Of a DNA stretch of 64,000 nucleotides, positions 33,815 through 42,063 are shown one piece after another (within the stretch, counting starts at the first letter, position 1; each line of letters begins with the position of its first letter). The stretch lies in the NCBI RefSeq assembly GCF_003001675.1, contig NZ_PVYW01000027.1, positions 1-64,000 of the forward strand. Direction: 5' to 3'. This DNA is from Cohnella sp. SGD-V74. Its GTDB lineage: Bacteria; Bacillota; Bacilli; Paenibacillales; Paenibacillaceae. Both the position numbers and the translations under genes were made by a program. The notes under the pieces are model-generated. The model did no database searches, had not been told where the DNA came from, and saw only the letters and a program-made list of their open reading frames with translations.

Positions 33815-34546
33815 ATGTCGAAATCGGAATTAATCGTAATCGGACATCGCGGGTGCGCGGCAGAAGCGCCCGAAAATACGCTTGCTTCGTTCGCTCTTGC
33901 CGTGCAGCAGAAGTGCGACGCGATCGAACTGGATGTCCAGCTCTCTGCGGACAACGACATCGTCGTTTGCCATGACCGCACGATTGACCGCACGACGGAT
34001 CGTCGGGGGGCGATCAGACAACTGACGACGGCCGAATTGAAACAGGCGGATGCCGGAAGGTGGTTTGACGAGAAATATGCCGGTGAAAGAATCCCGCTGC
34101 TTGAAGAAGTGCTCGACCTGGTGCCGCCTTCAATCGAATTGAATATCGAAATCAAAAATTCGTGCGACGGGGAAATCGAGCCCCGACTCGTCGAGTTGTT
34201 GAAACGGAAAAATCGCATCTCCAACGTCATTATCGTTTCTTTTGATTTCAAAAGTCTGAGCCTTGTCAAGCGCATCGAGCCCGAGCTTCGCATCGGCCTC
34301 ACTTACTCGAATAACTTGGTCGATCATTACCGGCTTCCCGAATTGGTCGATATACCGGTTTATTCTCTTCATCCGAACTTCATATACATCAATAAACAGG
34401 ATGTAGAGCAAGCTTTAAGCCGCGGTTTACAGGTTTTTGCCTATACGGTCAACTCCGAAAGCGATATGAAGCAGGTAATCGATTACGGGGTGTCCGGAAT
34501 ATTGTCGGATTGTCCCGGCAAGCTCAGAGCGATTTTGGACGCCTAA
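33815..34546 (+). CDS. ugpQ: Cytoplasmic glycerophosphodiester phosphodiesterase
   Basis: 243 residues, no signal peptide. GDPD motifs: GHRGCAAEAPENTLASF (9-25), AIELDVQLSADNDIVVCHD (36-54) with the metal-binding Glu-x-Asp and His, and a later YTVNSESDMKQVIDYGVSGILSD. It cleaves glycerophosphodiesters to sn-glycerol-3-phosphate and an alcohol. Location after the importer genes suggests it processes imported diesters. A small hairpin (GAACGCTC / GGAGCGTC) lies in the 70-base gap before it. Confidence 0.92.
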   Translation: MSKSELIVIGHRGCAAEAPENTLASFALAVQQKCDAIELDVQLSADNDIVVCHDRTIDRTTDRRGAIRQLTTAELKQADAGRWFDEKYAGERIPLLEEVLDLVPPSIELNIEIKNSCDGEIEPRLVELLKRKNRISNVIIVSFDFKSLSLVKRIEPELRIGLTYSNNLVDHYRLPELVDIPVYSLHPNFIYINKQDVEQALSRGLQVFAYTVNSESDMKQVIDYGVSGILSDCPGKLRAILDA

Positions 34547-34586
34547 GCCGGCGGAGCTCTCAAGATCAGGATCAGGAGGGGTGAAA

Positions 34587-35189
34587 ATGCCAGGGACAAC
34601 GACTTCGGGGATCGATAGAATTACCTATTGCCTGAAACGCAAGCCCGTGATCGCAACGTTGGTACACGAAAACGATCTGAGCGAGATTTTGCAGACGACG
34701 TCCCATATCGTTTGTGTGCTGAAGGCGGATATATTTACGTTAGGCGAAACCGTTAATCAAATCAGAGAAGCGGGCAAGCTCTCCTTTATTCACTTCGACC
34801 TCGTAGAAGGTCTCGGAAAAGATAAAGTCGGAGTGGCTTATCTGGCAAAAACGATCGGTGCAGACGGAATTATTACGACCAAGAGTTCTATTATCTCCGA
34901 GGCGCATAAGCTGGGGCTGATTACGGTGCAGCGTTTGTTTACATTCGACTCCGTATCGCTCGACAATGGCATAAAATTGGCGAAGGCTTCCAAGCCCGAT
35001 GCGATCGAAGTGCTCCCTGGCATGGTGTGCTCGAAAATTATGGGCCGGATCCGCAAGGAAACCGACATTCCGGTCATCGCCGGCGGATTGATGATCGATA
35101 TGGACGATTTGAACGGCGCCATCCAAAGCGGAGCCATCGGAATTTCGACCTCCAGCAAGGAGCTGTGGCGCTGGCAAGATCAACAATAA
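34587..35189 (+). CDS. glpP: Glycerol-3-phosphate-responsive antiterminator
   Basis: 200 residues. The TIM-barrel GlpP family is recognised by VCVLKADIFTLGETVNQIREAGKLSFIHFDLVEGLGKD, IITTKSSIISEAHKLGL and EVLPGMVCSKIMGRI. ATG 34587 lies seven bases after AGGAGG. In B. subtilis GlpP with glycerol-3-phosphate binds glp leader RNAs and prevents termination. Here glpP sits in a glycerophosphodiester uptake operon and is flanked by two leader hairpins that share sequence blocks, its likely targets. Confidence 0.95.
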   Translation: MPGTTTSGIDRITYCLKRKPVIATLVHENDLSEILQTTSHIVCVLKADIFTLGETVNQIREAGKLSFIHFDLVEGLGKDKVGVAYLAKTIGADGIITTKSSIISEAHKLGLITVQRLFTFDSVSLDNGIKLAKASKPDAIEVLPGMVCSKIMGRIRKETDIPVIAGGLMIDMDDLNGAIQSGAIGISTSSKELWRWQDQQ

Positions 35190-35212
35190 TCATATATCCA
35201 GATTCAATGGGC

Positions 35213-35297
35213 AGAGACATGGAGAAGCCCTTTGCGCGAATCCACACCTTACGGCGACGGAAGGTGAGGGACTGCAAAGGGCTTTTCTTTTTTTTGG
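35213..35297 (+). terminator. Leader hairpin L2 with terminator, candidate GlpP target
   Basis: GCCCTTTGC (35227-35235) pairs with GCAAAGGGC (35274-35282), followed by TTTTC and eight T. An inner hairpin CACCTT / AAGGTG is enclosed. It contains AGAGAC (35213), GAGAA-CCCTT, GCGAATCCA (35236-35244) and GGAAGG (35259-35264), the same blocks as leader L1. It separates glpP from the HAD phosphatase gene, so antitermination there would control the phosphatase. Confidence 0.75.
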
Positions 35298-35309
35298 AGG
35301 CTCGGCACC

Positions 35310-36125
35310 ATGGATGGAAAGGAAACGATCATGGATCAATTTGCTGGCTACATTTTCGATCTGGACGGGACGATTTATCTTGGGGACAATGCGATTAAGG
35401 GCGCGGCAGAGACGATCCACTATTTGCAATCGCACCATAAAAAAATGCTGTTTCTCACCAACAAGACCATTGAATCCCGTGAAAGATACGTAAAGAAACT
35501 TCGCGGTTTCGGCATTGACGTCGGATTGGAAAACCTGCTCAGTCCTTCCGTCGTTACTCTTCAATACTTGCATAAACACTATCCCAACGCGCTCGTCTAT
35601 CTGATCGGGGAAGCGGCGCTGAAAGACGAATTGCAGCAAGGAGGCATCAAGTTCGCGGAATCTCCGGAAGAAACCGATATGATCGTCGTTTCCTGGGATC
35701 GGGAATTCCATTATAAACATCTGGATTTTGCGTATCAGTCGATTCGCCAAGGCGCTCGCATGATCGCTACGCATCCCGATCGAACTTGTCCCGTCTCGGG
35801 AGGGGAAGTCCCCGATTGCGGAGGCATGATCGGCGCCATAGAAGCGGTGACCAACAGGAAGATCGACGTGATTATGGGCAAGCCCTCGACTTTAATGGCG
35901 TCAACGGCGCTGAATATTCTGCAAGTCGAGGCCTCCGATTGCCTGATGGTCGGGGATCGCCTGGAGACGGATATTCTGATGGGACAGCTTGCGGGCATGC
36001 GCACGGCGCTTGTGCTTACCGGCGCCACCTCCGCGGAAGACGTCCGATCGGCGCTTGTTAAACCCGAATATATCTTGAATTCGGTATTCGATCTTATGCT
36101 TCATGAACAAGTACGAACCGAGTGA
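35310..36125 (+). CDS. HAD-IIA phosphatase, NagD/AraL family, possibly acting on glycerol-3-phosphate
   Basis: 271 residues. Motif I FDLDGTIYLG (near 16-25), motif II FLTNK (near 48), motif III lysine in IMGKPS (near 190) and motif IV MVGDRLETDILMG (near 212); the long cap between motifs II and III defines type IIA. The family includes glycerol-3-phosphate phosphatases. Context (GDPD, GlpP, importer) supports conversion of glycerol-3-phosphate to glycerol, but the substrate is not proven. Preceded by GGAGG and by the L2 terminator. Confidence 0.85.
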   Translation: MDGKETIMDQFAGYIFDLDGTIYLGDNAIKGAAETIHYLQSHHKKMLFLTNKTIESRERYVKKLRGFGIDVGLENLLSPSVVTLQYLHKHYPNALVYLIGEAALKDELQQGGIKFAESPEETDMIVVSWDREFHYKHLDFAYQSIRQGARMIATHPDRTCPVSGGEVPDCGGMIGAIEAVTNRKIDVIMGKPSTLMASTALNILQVEASDCLMVGDRLETDILMGQLAGMRTALVLTGATSAEDVRSALVKPEYILNSVFDLMLHEQVRTE

Positions 36126-36141
36126 TGGGCAGGGATAGCAC

Positions 36142-36663
36142 ATGGCAAACGCGATCGATTTTATCTTCGTTGTGTTCAAGGACTACGAATTTTATTTCCG
36201 CATCTTGATCAGCGCCGTTCTCGGACTGCTGATCGGGTTCGATCGAACCCATAAAAATAAACCGGCCGGCGTCAAAACGTTCACGTTCGTGACGGTTGCT
36301 TGCGCGCTGATCACGATCGTATCGATCGAGAGCGTAGGCGTATTCAGCCGTCTGCACGATCGAACGATGATGGATCCGATGCGTCTCGCGGCCCAGATCG
36401 TAACCGGATTGGGATTTCTCGGGGCCGGCTTGATCATGAAGTCGGGCTTCGAGGTGAAGGGACTGACTTCCGCGGCAATGATCTTGTTCGCGGGGGGCGT
36501 CGGCATCGGCACCGGCGCGGGCTTCTACGGGTATGTTCTGTTCGCGATCGCGATCGTCTTCGTATTCGTCCGCATCGGCGGCTGGATCGAGAAGCGGGAG
36601 CAGATCAAGTTGCAGAAGGAAGCCAAGGGAAAATCGTTGCCGGGAAGGACTTCGGCCGGGTAG
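36142..36663 (+). CDS. MgtC/SapB-family membrane protein
   Basis: 173 residues, four membrane helices and the family signature (LISAVLGLLIGFDRTHKNKPAGVKTFTFVTVACAL, then GLGFLGAGLIMKSG and VKGLTSAAMILFAGGVGIGTGAGFY). Relatives help growth at low Mg2+ or modulate ATP synthase. It follows the HAD gene by 16 bases and may be cotranscribed. A hairpin (CCGGACTAATGC / GCATTAATCCGG, near 36667-36702) separates it from the converging gene. Confidence 0.88.
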   Translation: MANAIDFIFVVFKDYEFYFRILISAVLGLLIGFDRTHKNKPAGVKTFTFVTVACALITIVSIESVGVFSRLHDRTMMDPMRLAAQIVTGLGFLGAGLIMKSGFEVKGLTSAAMILFAGGVGIGTGAGFYGYVLFAIAIVFVFVRIGGWIEKREQIKLQKEAKGKSLPGRTSAG

Positions 36664-36693
36664 AGCCGGACTAATGCGGCGAATTCGTCAGCA

Positions 36694-37650
36694 TTAATCC
36701 GGTACGACCGATTCGGCAAAGACGATGGCGGCGCTGCCGCAGGGCAGACCGGTTTCATAGGACACGTCGCCGAGCAGCTCGCTGAAACGCGTTTTCAGCC
36801 GGGCTGCTTCTTCTTCGTCTTCCGGCCGCGCAGCCAGCCACTCTAGTGCAGCCGCCGTCGTCTCGCGGGCGTCTGTTAGCGCCCGGTCCCACAGCTCCAG
36901 CGCGCTGTCGCGATGGACAACGGTACGGTCGGTCGGATCGATCCACGCGTGACCGGCGTCGTTCAGCACGTCCCAATCCAACGTTCGGCGGGGCGGAGAG
37001 AACGGCCGCAGCTGCCCGAATACGAGCCGGCCTTTCCAGCCGCTCGGATCGTAGAACAGACTCTGGGCTTGCTGCATTTGCGCGACCGCGCGATCGAGCT
37101 GCTTGGACGAGATGCGCTCCGCCAGCGCCGGGTAATGGAGCCGGACAAGGTGGAGAAAGCCCGAGGCGAATTCGCCGGGCAGGCGGCCTCCCGTATCGAT
37201 CTCCGGGGCGACCGGCGTCTTGCACGTATGAATGCCGGCGCGGCGCATCAGAATTTCCGAATCCATCGCCGTTTCGTAGAGCTGATGATGCCATTTGCGA
37301 AAGCCCGAACGGCTGAAGACGAACGGGTGAAGATGACGGTCCAGAACGTGGTGAAGCAGAAATCCAAGGCTGTACGCGGTTACCGGATCCTCGGCGGGCC
37401 GAGCTCTCGACTCCTCGAGCAAGGAAAGAAGGAAGGGTCCGCACCGCGTCGCATGCATCAGCGCGCCCAGCTTGTTAAGGGCGGTGTCTCCGGTTTGCCA
37501 GGGCAAATAACGATCGTAGAAGAGGAAGTCCGGCCCTTGACAGCCGAGCTGGAACGCGGTTTTCCATTCGCGGAGCGTCATGGGTCTTTCGACCCTGAGG
37601 TCGCTTAAAACCTCTCTGCCGAACTGAATATGGGCCCAAACATTCGGCAT
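36694..37650 (-). CDS. Zinc-dependent phospholipase C-like protein
   Basis: 318 residues. N-terminal MPNVWAHIQFGREV and GCQGPDFLFYDRYLPW, then LGALMHATRCGPFL and SLGFLLHHVLDRHLHPFVF, contain the spaced His/Asp residues of the zinc-dependent phospholipase C/S1-P1-like family. No signal peptide is evident, so the real substrate may be intracellular. Monocistronic, opposite to its neighbours. Confidence 0.75.
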   Translation of the reverse strand: MPNVWAHIQFGREVLSDLRVERPMTLREWKTAFQLGCQGPDFLFYDRYLPWQTGDTALNKLGALMHATRCGPFLLSLLEESRARPAEDPVTAYSLGFLLHHVLDRHLHPFVFSRSGFRKWHHQLYETAMDSEILMRRAGIHTCKTPVAPEIDTGGRLPGEFASGFLHLVRLHYPALAERISSKQLDRAVAQMQQAQSLFYDPSGWKGRLVFGQLRPFSPPRRTLDWDVLNDAGHAWIDPTDRTVVHRDSALELWDRALTDARETTAAALEWLAARPEDEEEAARLKTRFSELLGDVSYETGLPCGSAAIVFAESVVPD

Positions 37651-37763
37651 CGTTCATCCTCCTCGGACAAAAATCAGTGTACTTGTACCTATGATTTCAG
37701 TATAATAGGAGAAAGTGGTTACGGCTAGCGGTTCAATCCAACAGACAAGGGGCGCGTTCAGGC

Positions 37764-38222
37764 ATGAAGGCTGAGTACATCAACCCGTTTTTGGAATCCG
37801 CGCGAATGGTTATCGAACAGATGGTGCAAATTCGTCCCAGCACGGGGCAGCTCTCGATTCGGGACATCAAATTCGCGGAAAACCATGTATGGATTCAAAT
37901 TGGACTGACGGGTCATCTGACCGGAGACATCGTATTCGGATTAAGCGAATCGGTAGCGTTGCGGATCGTCTCCGCAATGATGGGCGGTTATGCCATTACC
38001 GAGATCGACGATATGAGCAAGAGCGCGATTTCCGAGCTGGGCAACATGATCAGCGGCAACGCCAGCACGATGCTGTACAACCAGGGCGTGCACGTCGACA
38101 TTACCCCGCCGAAGATTATGGAGGCGCATTTCGCTTCGGTTACCGGCGCTACGAGGGCGCTTGCGGTTCCTCTGATTATGGACGGAATCGGAGAGATGGA
38201 GATTCAGGTTCTCATTGCGTGA
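37764..38222 (+). CDS. cheX: CheX-type chemotaxis phosphatase
   Basis: 152 residues. The ExxN catalytic motif of the CheC/CheX/FliY family is seen in SAISELGNMISGNASTML (near 88-105), and the fold pattern (GDIVFGLSESVALRIVSAMMGG) matches. It should dephosphorylate CheY-P. Stand-alone gene, followed by a tight terminator. Confidence 0.88.
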   Translation: MKAEYINPFLESARMVIEQMVQIRPSTGQLSIRDIKFAENHVWIQIGLTGHLTGDIVFGLSESVALRIVSAMMGGYAITEIDDMSKSAISELGNMISGNASTMLYNQGVHVDITPPKIMEAHFASVTGATRALAVPLIMDGIGEMEIQVLIA

Positions 38223-38237
38223 TACATACGAATGAAC

Positions 38238-38256
38238 GCCCCGTCAGGGGCTTTTT
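38238..38256 (+). terminator. Terminator behind cheX
   Basis: GCCCC-GTCA-GGGGC stem-loop followed by six T. Confidence 0.88.
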
Positions 38257-38304
38257 TCATGGGACGATTTATCCGGATGCGTAATTTGGCGAGGAGGGGT
38301 TATG

Positions 38305-39087
38305 ATGAGAGTAGAGCTGCGCGGCAAAGTCGTGCTCATCACCGGTGCTTCGAGCGGCATTGGAGCGAAAGTTGCCGTTCTGTTGGCCGAACGGGGAGCG
38401 ATTCCGATTCTGACGGCGCGTTCCGTGGACAAAATGGAGAAGCTGACCGCCTCCCTCGCCGGGGAGCATGCCGTGTACGGGATGGACGTCCGGTCGGACG
38501 AACAGGTTCGGGAGACGATGGCGCGGGTCGTGGAGCGTTACGGCAAAATCGACGTGCTTCTGAACAATGCGGGCTACGGGGAGTTCGTCCGCTTCGCCGA
38601 CGCTCCGGTCTCTCATTTTCAGGAGATGATGGACGTCAACTATATGGGCTCGGTCCGCTGCGCCCATGCGGCGCTGCCTTACATGCTGCAAGCGGGGCAG
38701 GGGCATATCGTCAACGTCGCATCGATGGCCGGGAAGATGGCGACCGCGAAGTCGACCGCCTACTCCGCGACGAAGCACGCCGTGCTCGGCTTTACGAACG
38801 CATTGCGGCAGGAACTGCAAGGAACGGGGATCGCCGTGTCGGCCGTCAACCCGGGGCCGATCGATACGCCGTTCTTCGAGCGCGCCGACCCGAGCGGACA
38901 GTACGTGCGCAACGTCAGTTGGTTCATGATGTCGCCGGACAAGGTCGCCCGGGCGATCGTATCCGTCATCGAGAAGCGCAGGCCGGAGCTGGACATGCCA
39001 TGGACCGCGTCGGCCGGAGCGAAGTTTATGCTGCTGTTTCCGCGGCTCGGCAACGCGTTGTTCGGGAAGCTGATGAATCGGAAATAG
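38305..39087 (+). CDS. Short-chain dehydrogenase/reductase
   Basis: 260 residues from ATG 38305 (seven bases after AGGAGG; ATG 38302 is also possible). Cofactor motif TGASSGIGAK (12-21), NNAGYG (near 86), catalytic Ser in NVASMAGKM (near 136) and YSATKHA (near 152). An NADPH-preferring SDR by the absence of an acidic residue at the end of strand 2 (TARSVDKME). Substrate unknown. Close to the helicase gene, 28 bases apart. Confidence 0.9.
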   Translation: MRVELRGKVVLITGASSGIGAKVAVLLAERGAIPILTARSVDKMEKLTASLAGEHAVYGMDVRSDEQVRETMARVVERYGKIDVLLNNAGYGEFVRFADAPVSHFQEMMDVNYMGSVRCAHAALPYMLQAGQGHIVNVASMAGKMATAKSTAYSATKHAVLGFTNALRQELQGTGIAVSAVNPGPIDTPFFERADPSGQYVRNVSWFMMSPDKVARAIVSVIEKRRPELDMPWTASAGAKFMLLFPRLGNALFGKLMNRK

Positions 39088-39115
39088 GTTTTACATGAGA
39101 TAAGGGGTTGTAAGG

Positions 39116-40669
39116 ATGGACGACTTTGTAGCATTGGGATTAAACGAGACCTTGGCCGGCAAGCTGGCGGCTTCGGGAATTACGCAGCCTTCCGAGGTGC
39201 AGCGTCAGGCTTGGCCGGAGCTGCTGGGCGGAAGAGACGGCATTCTGATCTCGCCGACGGGAACGGGCAAGACGTTGGCGTATTTGCTGCCGCTGCTGCA
39301 GAGCATCGACGGCTCGCGCAAGGAGGTCCAGGCGCTCGTACTCGCGCCGACCCAGGAGCTGGCGATGCAGATTATGCGGGAGGCGGAAGTCTACGGGCAG
39401 CCGCTCGGCATTAAAGCCGCGGCGCTGATCGGCGGAGCGTCGCTGGCTCGGCAGCTCGAACGGATGAAAAGCAAGCCGGCGCTGATTGTAGGCACGCCGG
39501 GCCGGGTACGCGAGGTGGCGAATACGCGCAAGCTGTCGCTGCACGGGGTCGGCTTCGTCGTCGTGGACGAGACGGACCGGATTTTCTCCCTCGGCGGCCG
39601 GGGCGACGTCGAGCAGCTGCTGAAGCAATGCTCGAAAGAGCGGCAGACCGTCTTCGTATCGGCGACGCGGTCGCAGGCGATGCGCGAGGCGGAAGCGAAG
39701 TGGCAGAAGGACCCGTGGGTGTCCGACGTGACGGAGCGGGAGAACGAGAACGGACTGTCTTCCACGCTTAAACACTGGTATTTCCTCGGAGACCGGCGCG
39801 ACAAGATCGATCTGGTACAGAAAATCGTCCGGCATATGAAGCCGTCTTCCGCGCTGCTGTTCGTGAACGATACCGAAAAGATCGGCGAACTGATCGCCAA
39901 GCTGCGCTACGAGGGCTTGTCGGTCGACGCGTTGTACGGGGACACGAGAGGGCAGGAGCGCGGCGAAGTCATGCAGCGCTTCCGCAAAGGGCGCACGAAG
40001 CTGCTGATCGCGACCGACGTCGCGGCCAGAGGGCTCGATCTGCCCGGCTTGCCTCTCGTCATCCAATTGGAGCCCGCTCTGGACGCGGATCACTACGTGC
40101 ATCGGTCGGGACGTACGGCGAGAATGGGGCGCGAGGGTACCTCCATTACGCTGATTGCGCCGGAGGAACGTTTTATTCTCGACAAGCTGGAGAAGCAATT
40201 GAGCATTACGATCGAGCCGAAAACGCTGTACGAGGGCCGGGTCGTGTCTTACGAGGAAGGCATGGCGCGCAAGGGCGGCGGCAGAGGCCGCGGGGCGTCT
40301 GCGGATGGCGGCAGCGGCGGCAAGGACGAGCGTCCGGCGTGGAAGTCGAAGGCCGAGTACTTGGCTTCGCTGGAGGCGCGGAAATCGGCGGAGAGCAAGG
40401 AAGCGCAGGGCGGCGAAGCTCGGCGCGCTCGGCCTCAGCCGGCGGTCAAGGCTGCCGGGAAGGCGGCGGGCAAGCCGGCCGGAGCGTCCGCGGGCAAGCC
40501 TCAGTCTGCGGCTAAGTCGGCGCCTTCGGCTGCCAAGCAGACTCCGGCGGCTGCCAAGCCGAAGCAGGGCAAGTCGAAGTCGGAGCGCGCGAGAGAGCAG
40601 AAGAACAAAGGCGCTCCGAAGTGGCTGAAGGCGAAGCGGGAAGCGGCTTCGACTCCTAAGCAGGATTAA
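39116..40669 (+). CDS. DEAD-box RNA helicase with long basic tail
   Basis: 517 residues. Q-motif region (GITQPSEVQRQAWPELLGG), Walker A SPTGTGKT (near 43-50), PTQELA, GTPGRV, DETD box, SAT, and the C-terminal ATDVAARGLDLPG and HRSGRTARMGREG. After residue 385 the protein turns into a Lys/Ala/Gly-rich tail of about 130 residues, probably disordered and RNA-binding. Role in RNA unwinding or ribosome assembly is likely. Confidence 0.93.
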   Translation: MDDFVALGLNETLAGKLAASGITQPSEVQRQAWPELLGGRDGILISPTGTGKTLAYLLPLLQSIDGSRKEVQALVLAPTQELAMQIMREAEVYGQPLGIKAAALIGGASLARQLERMKSKPALIVGTPGRVREVANTRKLSLHGVGFVVVDETDRIFSLGGRGDVEQLLKQCSKERQTVFVSATRSQAMREAEAKWQKDPWVSDVTERENENGLSSTLKHWYFLGDRRDKIDLVQKIVRHMKPSSALLFVNDTEKIGELIAKLRYEGLSVDALYGDTRGQERGEVMQRFRKGRTKLLIATDVAARGLDLPGLPLVIQLEPALDADHYVHRSGRTARMGREGTSITLIAPEERFILDKLEKQLSITIEPKTLYEGRVVSYEEGMARKGGGRGRGASADGGSGGKDERPAWKSKAEYLASLEARKSAESKEAQGGEARRARPQPAVKAAGKAAGKPAGASAGKPQSAAKSAPSAAKQTPAAAKPKQGKSKSERAREQKNKGAPKWLKAKREAASTPKQD

Positions 40670-40751
40670 AGCTGGGATTGAGCGATTCCGCGTCGGAGGG
40701 CGTTGCTCTAAAGAGTCGAACATTGGCGCTTGAATGGTCAGTCCACAAATA

Positions 40752-40809
40752 GAAAAAGCCGTCTCCTGCGTGCGATCCTTGTATCGCGGCACAGGGGACG
40801 GCTTATTTG
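40752..40809. terminator. Bidirectional terminator between helicase and ribokinase genes
   Basis: AGCCGTC pairs with GACGGCT around an inner CCTG/CAGG and CGAT/ATCG stem; A-rich before and T-rich after, serving both converging genes. Confidence 0.75.
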
Positions 40810-40811
40810 TA

Positions 40812-41744
40812 TTATTGCGGAATACGTTCGACTTCCTCGAGAGTAGGCATGCCGTCTTGGGCGCCGAACTTGGTAACCGACAAGGAGGCGGCCCTGACCG
40901 CGAAGCGGAGCGAGCGCTCCGTGTCCCAGCCGGAAGCAAGTCCATAGGCGAAGGCGGCGTTCAGGCAGTCTCCCGCACCGGTCGTGTCGACGGGCTGAAC
41001 CGGCGGAGCGGCAACCGTCTCGGGAGCTCCGTCCCTGACGCAGGAAGCCCCATGCTTGCCGCGCGTGAGAATGACGGAATGTCCGTAGCGGTTGGTCCAC
41101 TCGATCAATCCGGCCTGCCAGTCGTCCGGCGCAACGCCGCCGTCGCCTTCCCGGTCTCCGTAAGCGCCGAGAATGGCGAATTCGGTCTCGTTCGGCGTAA
41201 TATAATCGGCCAAGCGAAGCACTTCCTCGGGCAGTGTCCGGGCCGGAGCCGGGTTAAGGATCGTCCGCACGCCCGATTCCTTGGCGATGCGAAGCGCGGC
41301 CGCGGCCGATTCGAGCGGAATTTCCAACTGCACGAGAAGCACGTCGGCCCCGGCGATCAGATCGCGCGACCGTTCGACCCGCTCCGGAGTTACCTGGCCG
41401 TTGGCGCCGGGAACGATGACGATGCTGTTGTCCTCATGCGTATGGAGGATCGAGGCTATTCCCGTCGCGGTATCGTTCAGAACGTCGATACGATCCGTAA
41501 GCACGCCGTTTTTTCTCATCTCGTCCACGATTGTCGTTCCGAACGGGTCGCTGCCGACGGCGCCGATCATGTACACTTCGGCTCCGAGCCTCGCGCAGGC
41601 TACCGCTTGGTTCGCCCCTTTGCCTCCCGGAATGAAATGGACGGATTCTCCCTGCAGCGTCTCTCCGGTTCGGGGCGCTCGCTCCGCGGTGACGACGAGG
41701 TCCATATTCAAGCTGCCCACGATCGCGATGCGAGGGCGTTTCAT
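40812..41744 (-). CDS. rbsK: Ribokinase
   Basis: 310 residues from ATG 41744, with GAGGTGG upstream; the frame stays open to 41894 through a dispersed palindrome but that extension is not coding. PfkB signatures: GSLNMDLV (10-17), the first PfkB block GGKGANQAVACARLGA (near 40-55) and the catalytic DTTGAGDCLNAAFAYGLASG (near 250). It phosphorylates ribose at O-5. No ribose transporter is adjacent. Confidence 0.92.
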   Translation of the reverse strand: MKRPRIAIVGSLNMDLVVTAERAPRTGETLQGESVHFIPGGKGANQAVACARLGAEVYMIGAVGSDPFGTTIVDEMRKNGVLTDRIDVLNDTATGIASILHTHEDNSIVIVPGANGQVTPERVERSRDLIAGADVLLVQLEIPLESAAAALRIAKESGVRTILNPAPARTLPEEVLRLADYITPNETEFAILGAYGDREGDGGVAPDDWQAGLIEWTNRYGHSVILTRGKHGASCVRDGAPETVAAPPVQPVDTTGAGDCLNAAFAYGLASGWDTERSLRFAVRAASLSVTKFGAQDGMPTLEEVERIPQ

Positions 41745-41829
41745 GTTGACCACCTCTTTTTTTCTTTCTATCATCGCACGAATGGGCTTATTGCGCCAGC
41801 TTCTGGAACAGATCCGAACGCCAAACAAA

Positions 41830-42043
41830 GGGGCTGTCCCATAAGTAAAAAGAGACGTATGAACAATTATCGATAGGTGAATGGTAATGGGCATCTATCT
41901 CCTTCCGCTTCTATACGATCCTGAAATGGGAACGGTAAACCCGTTAAGAGGTGATTTCAGGACCGTATGAGGCAGTCTCCAGGAGATAGATGCCCCCTTT
42001 TTTCATCGATAATTTTGTACGTCTCTACTTATGGGACAGCCCC
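41830..42043. repeat. Nested palindromic element, copy C
   Basis: Outer arms GGGGCTGTCCCATAAGTA (from 41830) and its complement ACTTATGGGACAGCCCC (to 42043); next pair AGAGACGTATG / GTACGTCTCT and ATTATCGAT / ATCGATAAT; next GGGCATCTATCTCC / GGAGATAGATGCCC; inner GATCCTGAAAT / ATTTCAGGAC; central ACGGTAAACCCGT. It has no coding capacity. Outer ends equal the ends of the IS1182-like element, suggesting a non-autonomous relative. Confidence 0.88.
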
Positions 42044-42063
42044 GTTGCACGCAGATTAGACGC

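Noticed and set aside
39140..40945. 601-codon open frame opposite the DEAD helicase gene
   Set aside because: Low-complexity Arg/Leu-rich translation opposite a certain gene with all helicase motifs.
41745..41894. N-terminal extension of ribokinase
   Set aside because: The added codons come from the dispersed palindrome; the PfkB fold begins at ATG 41744 with a good ribosome binding site.
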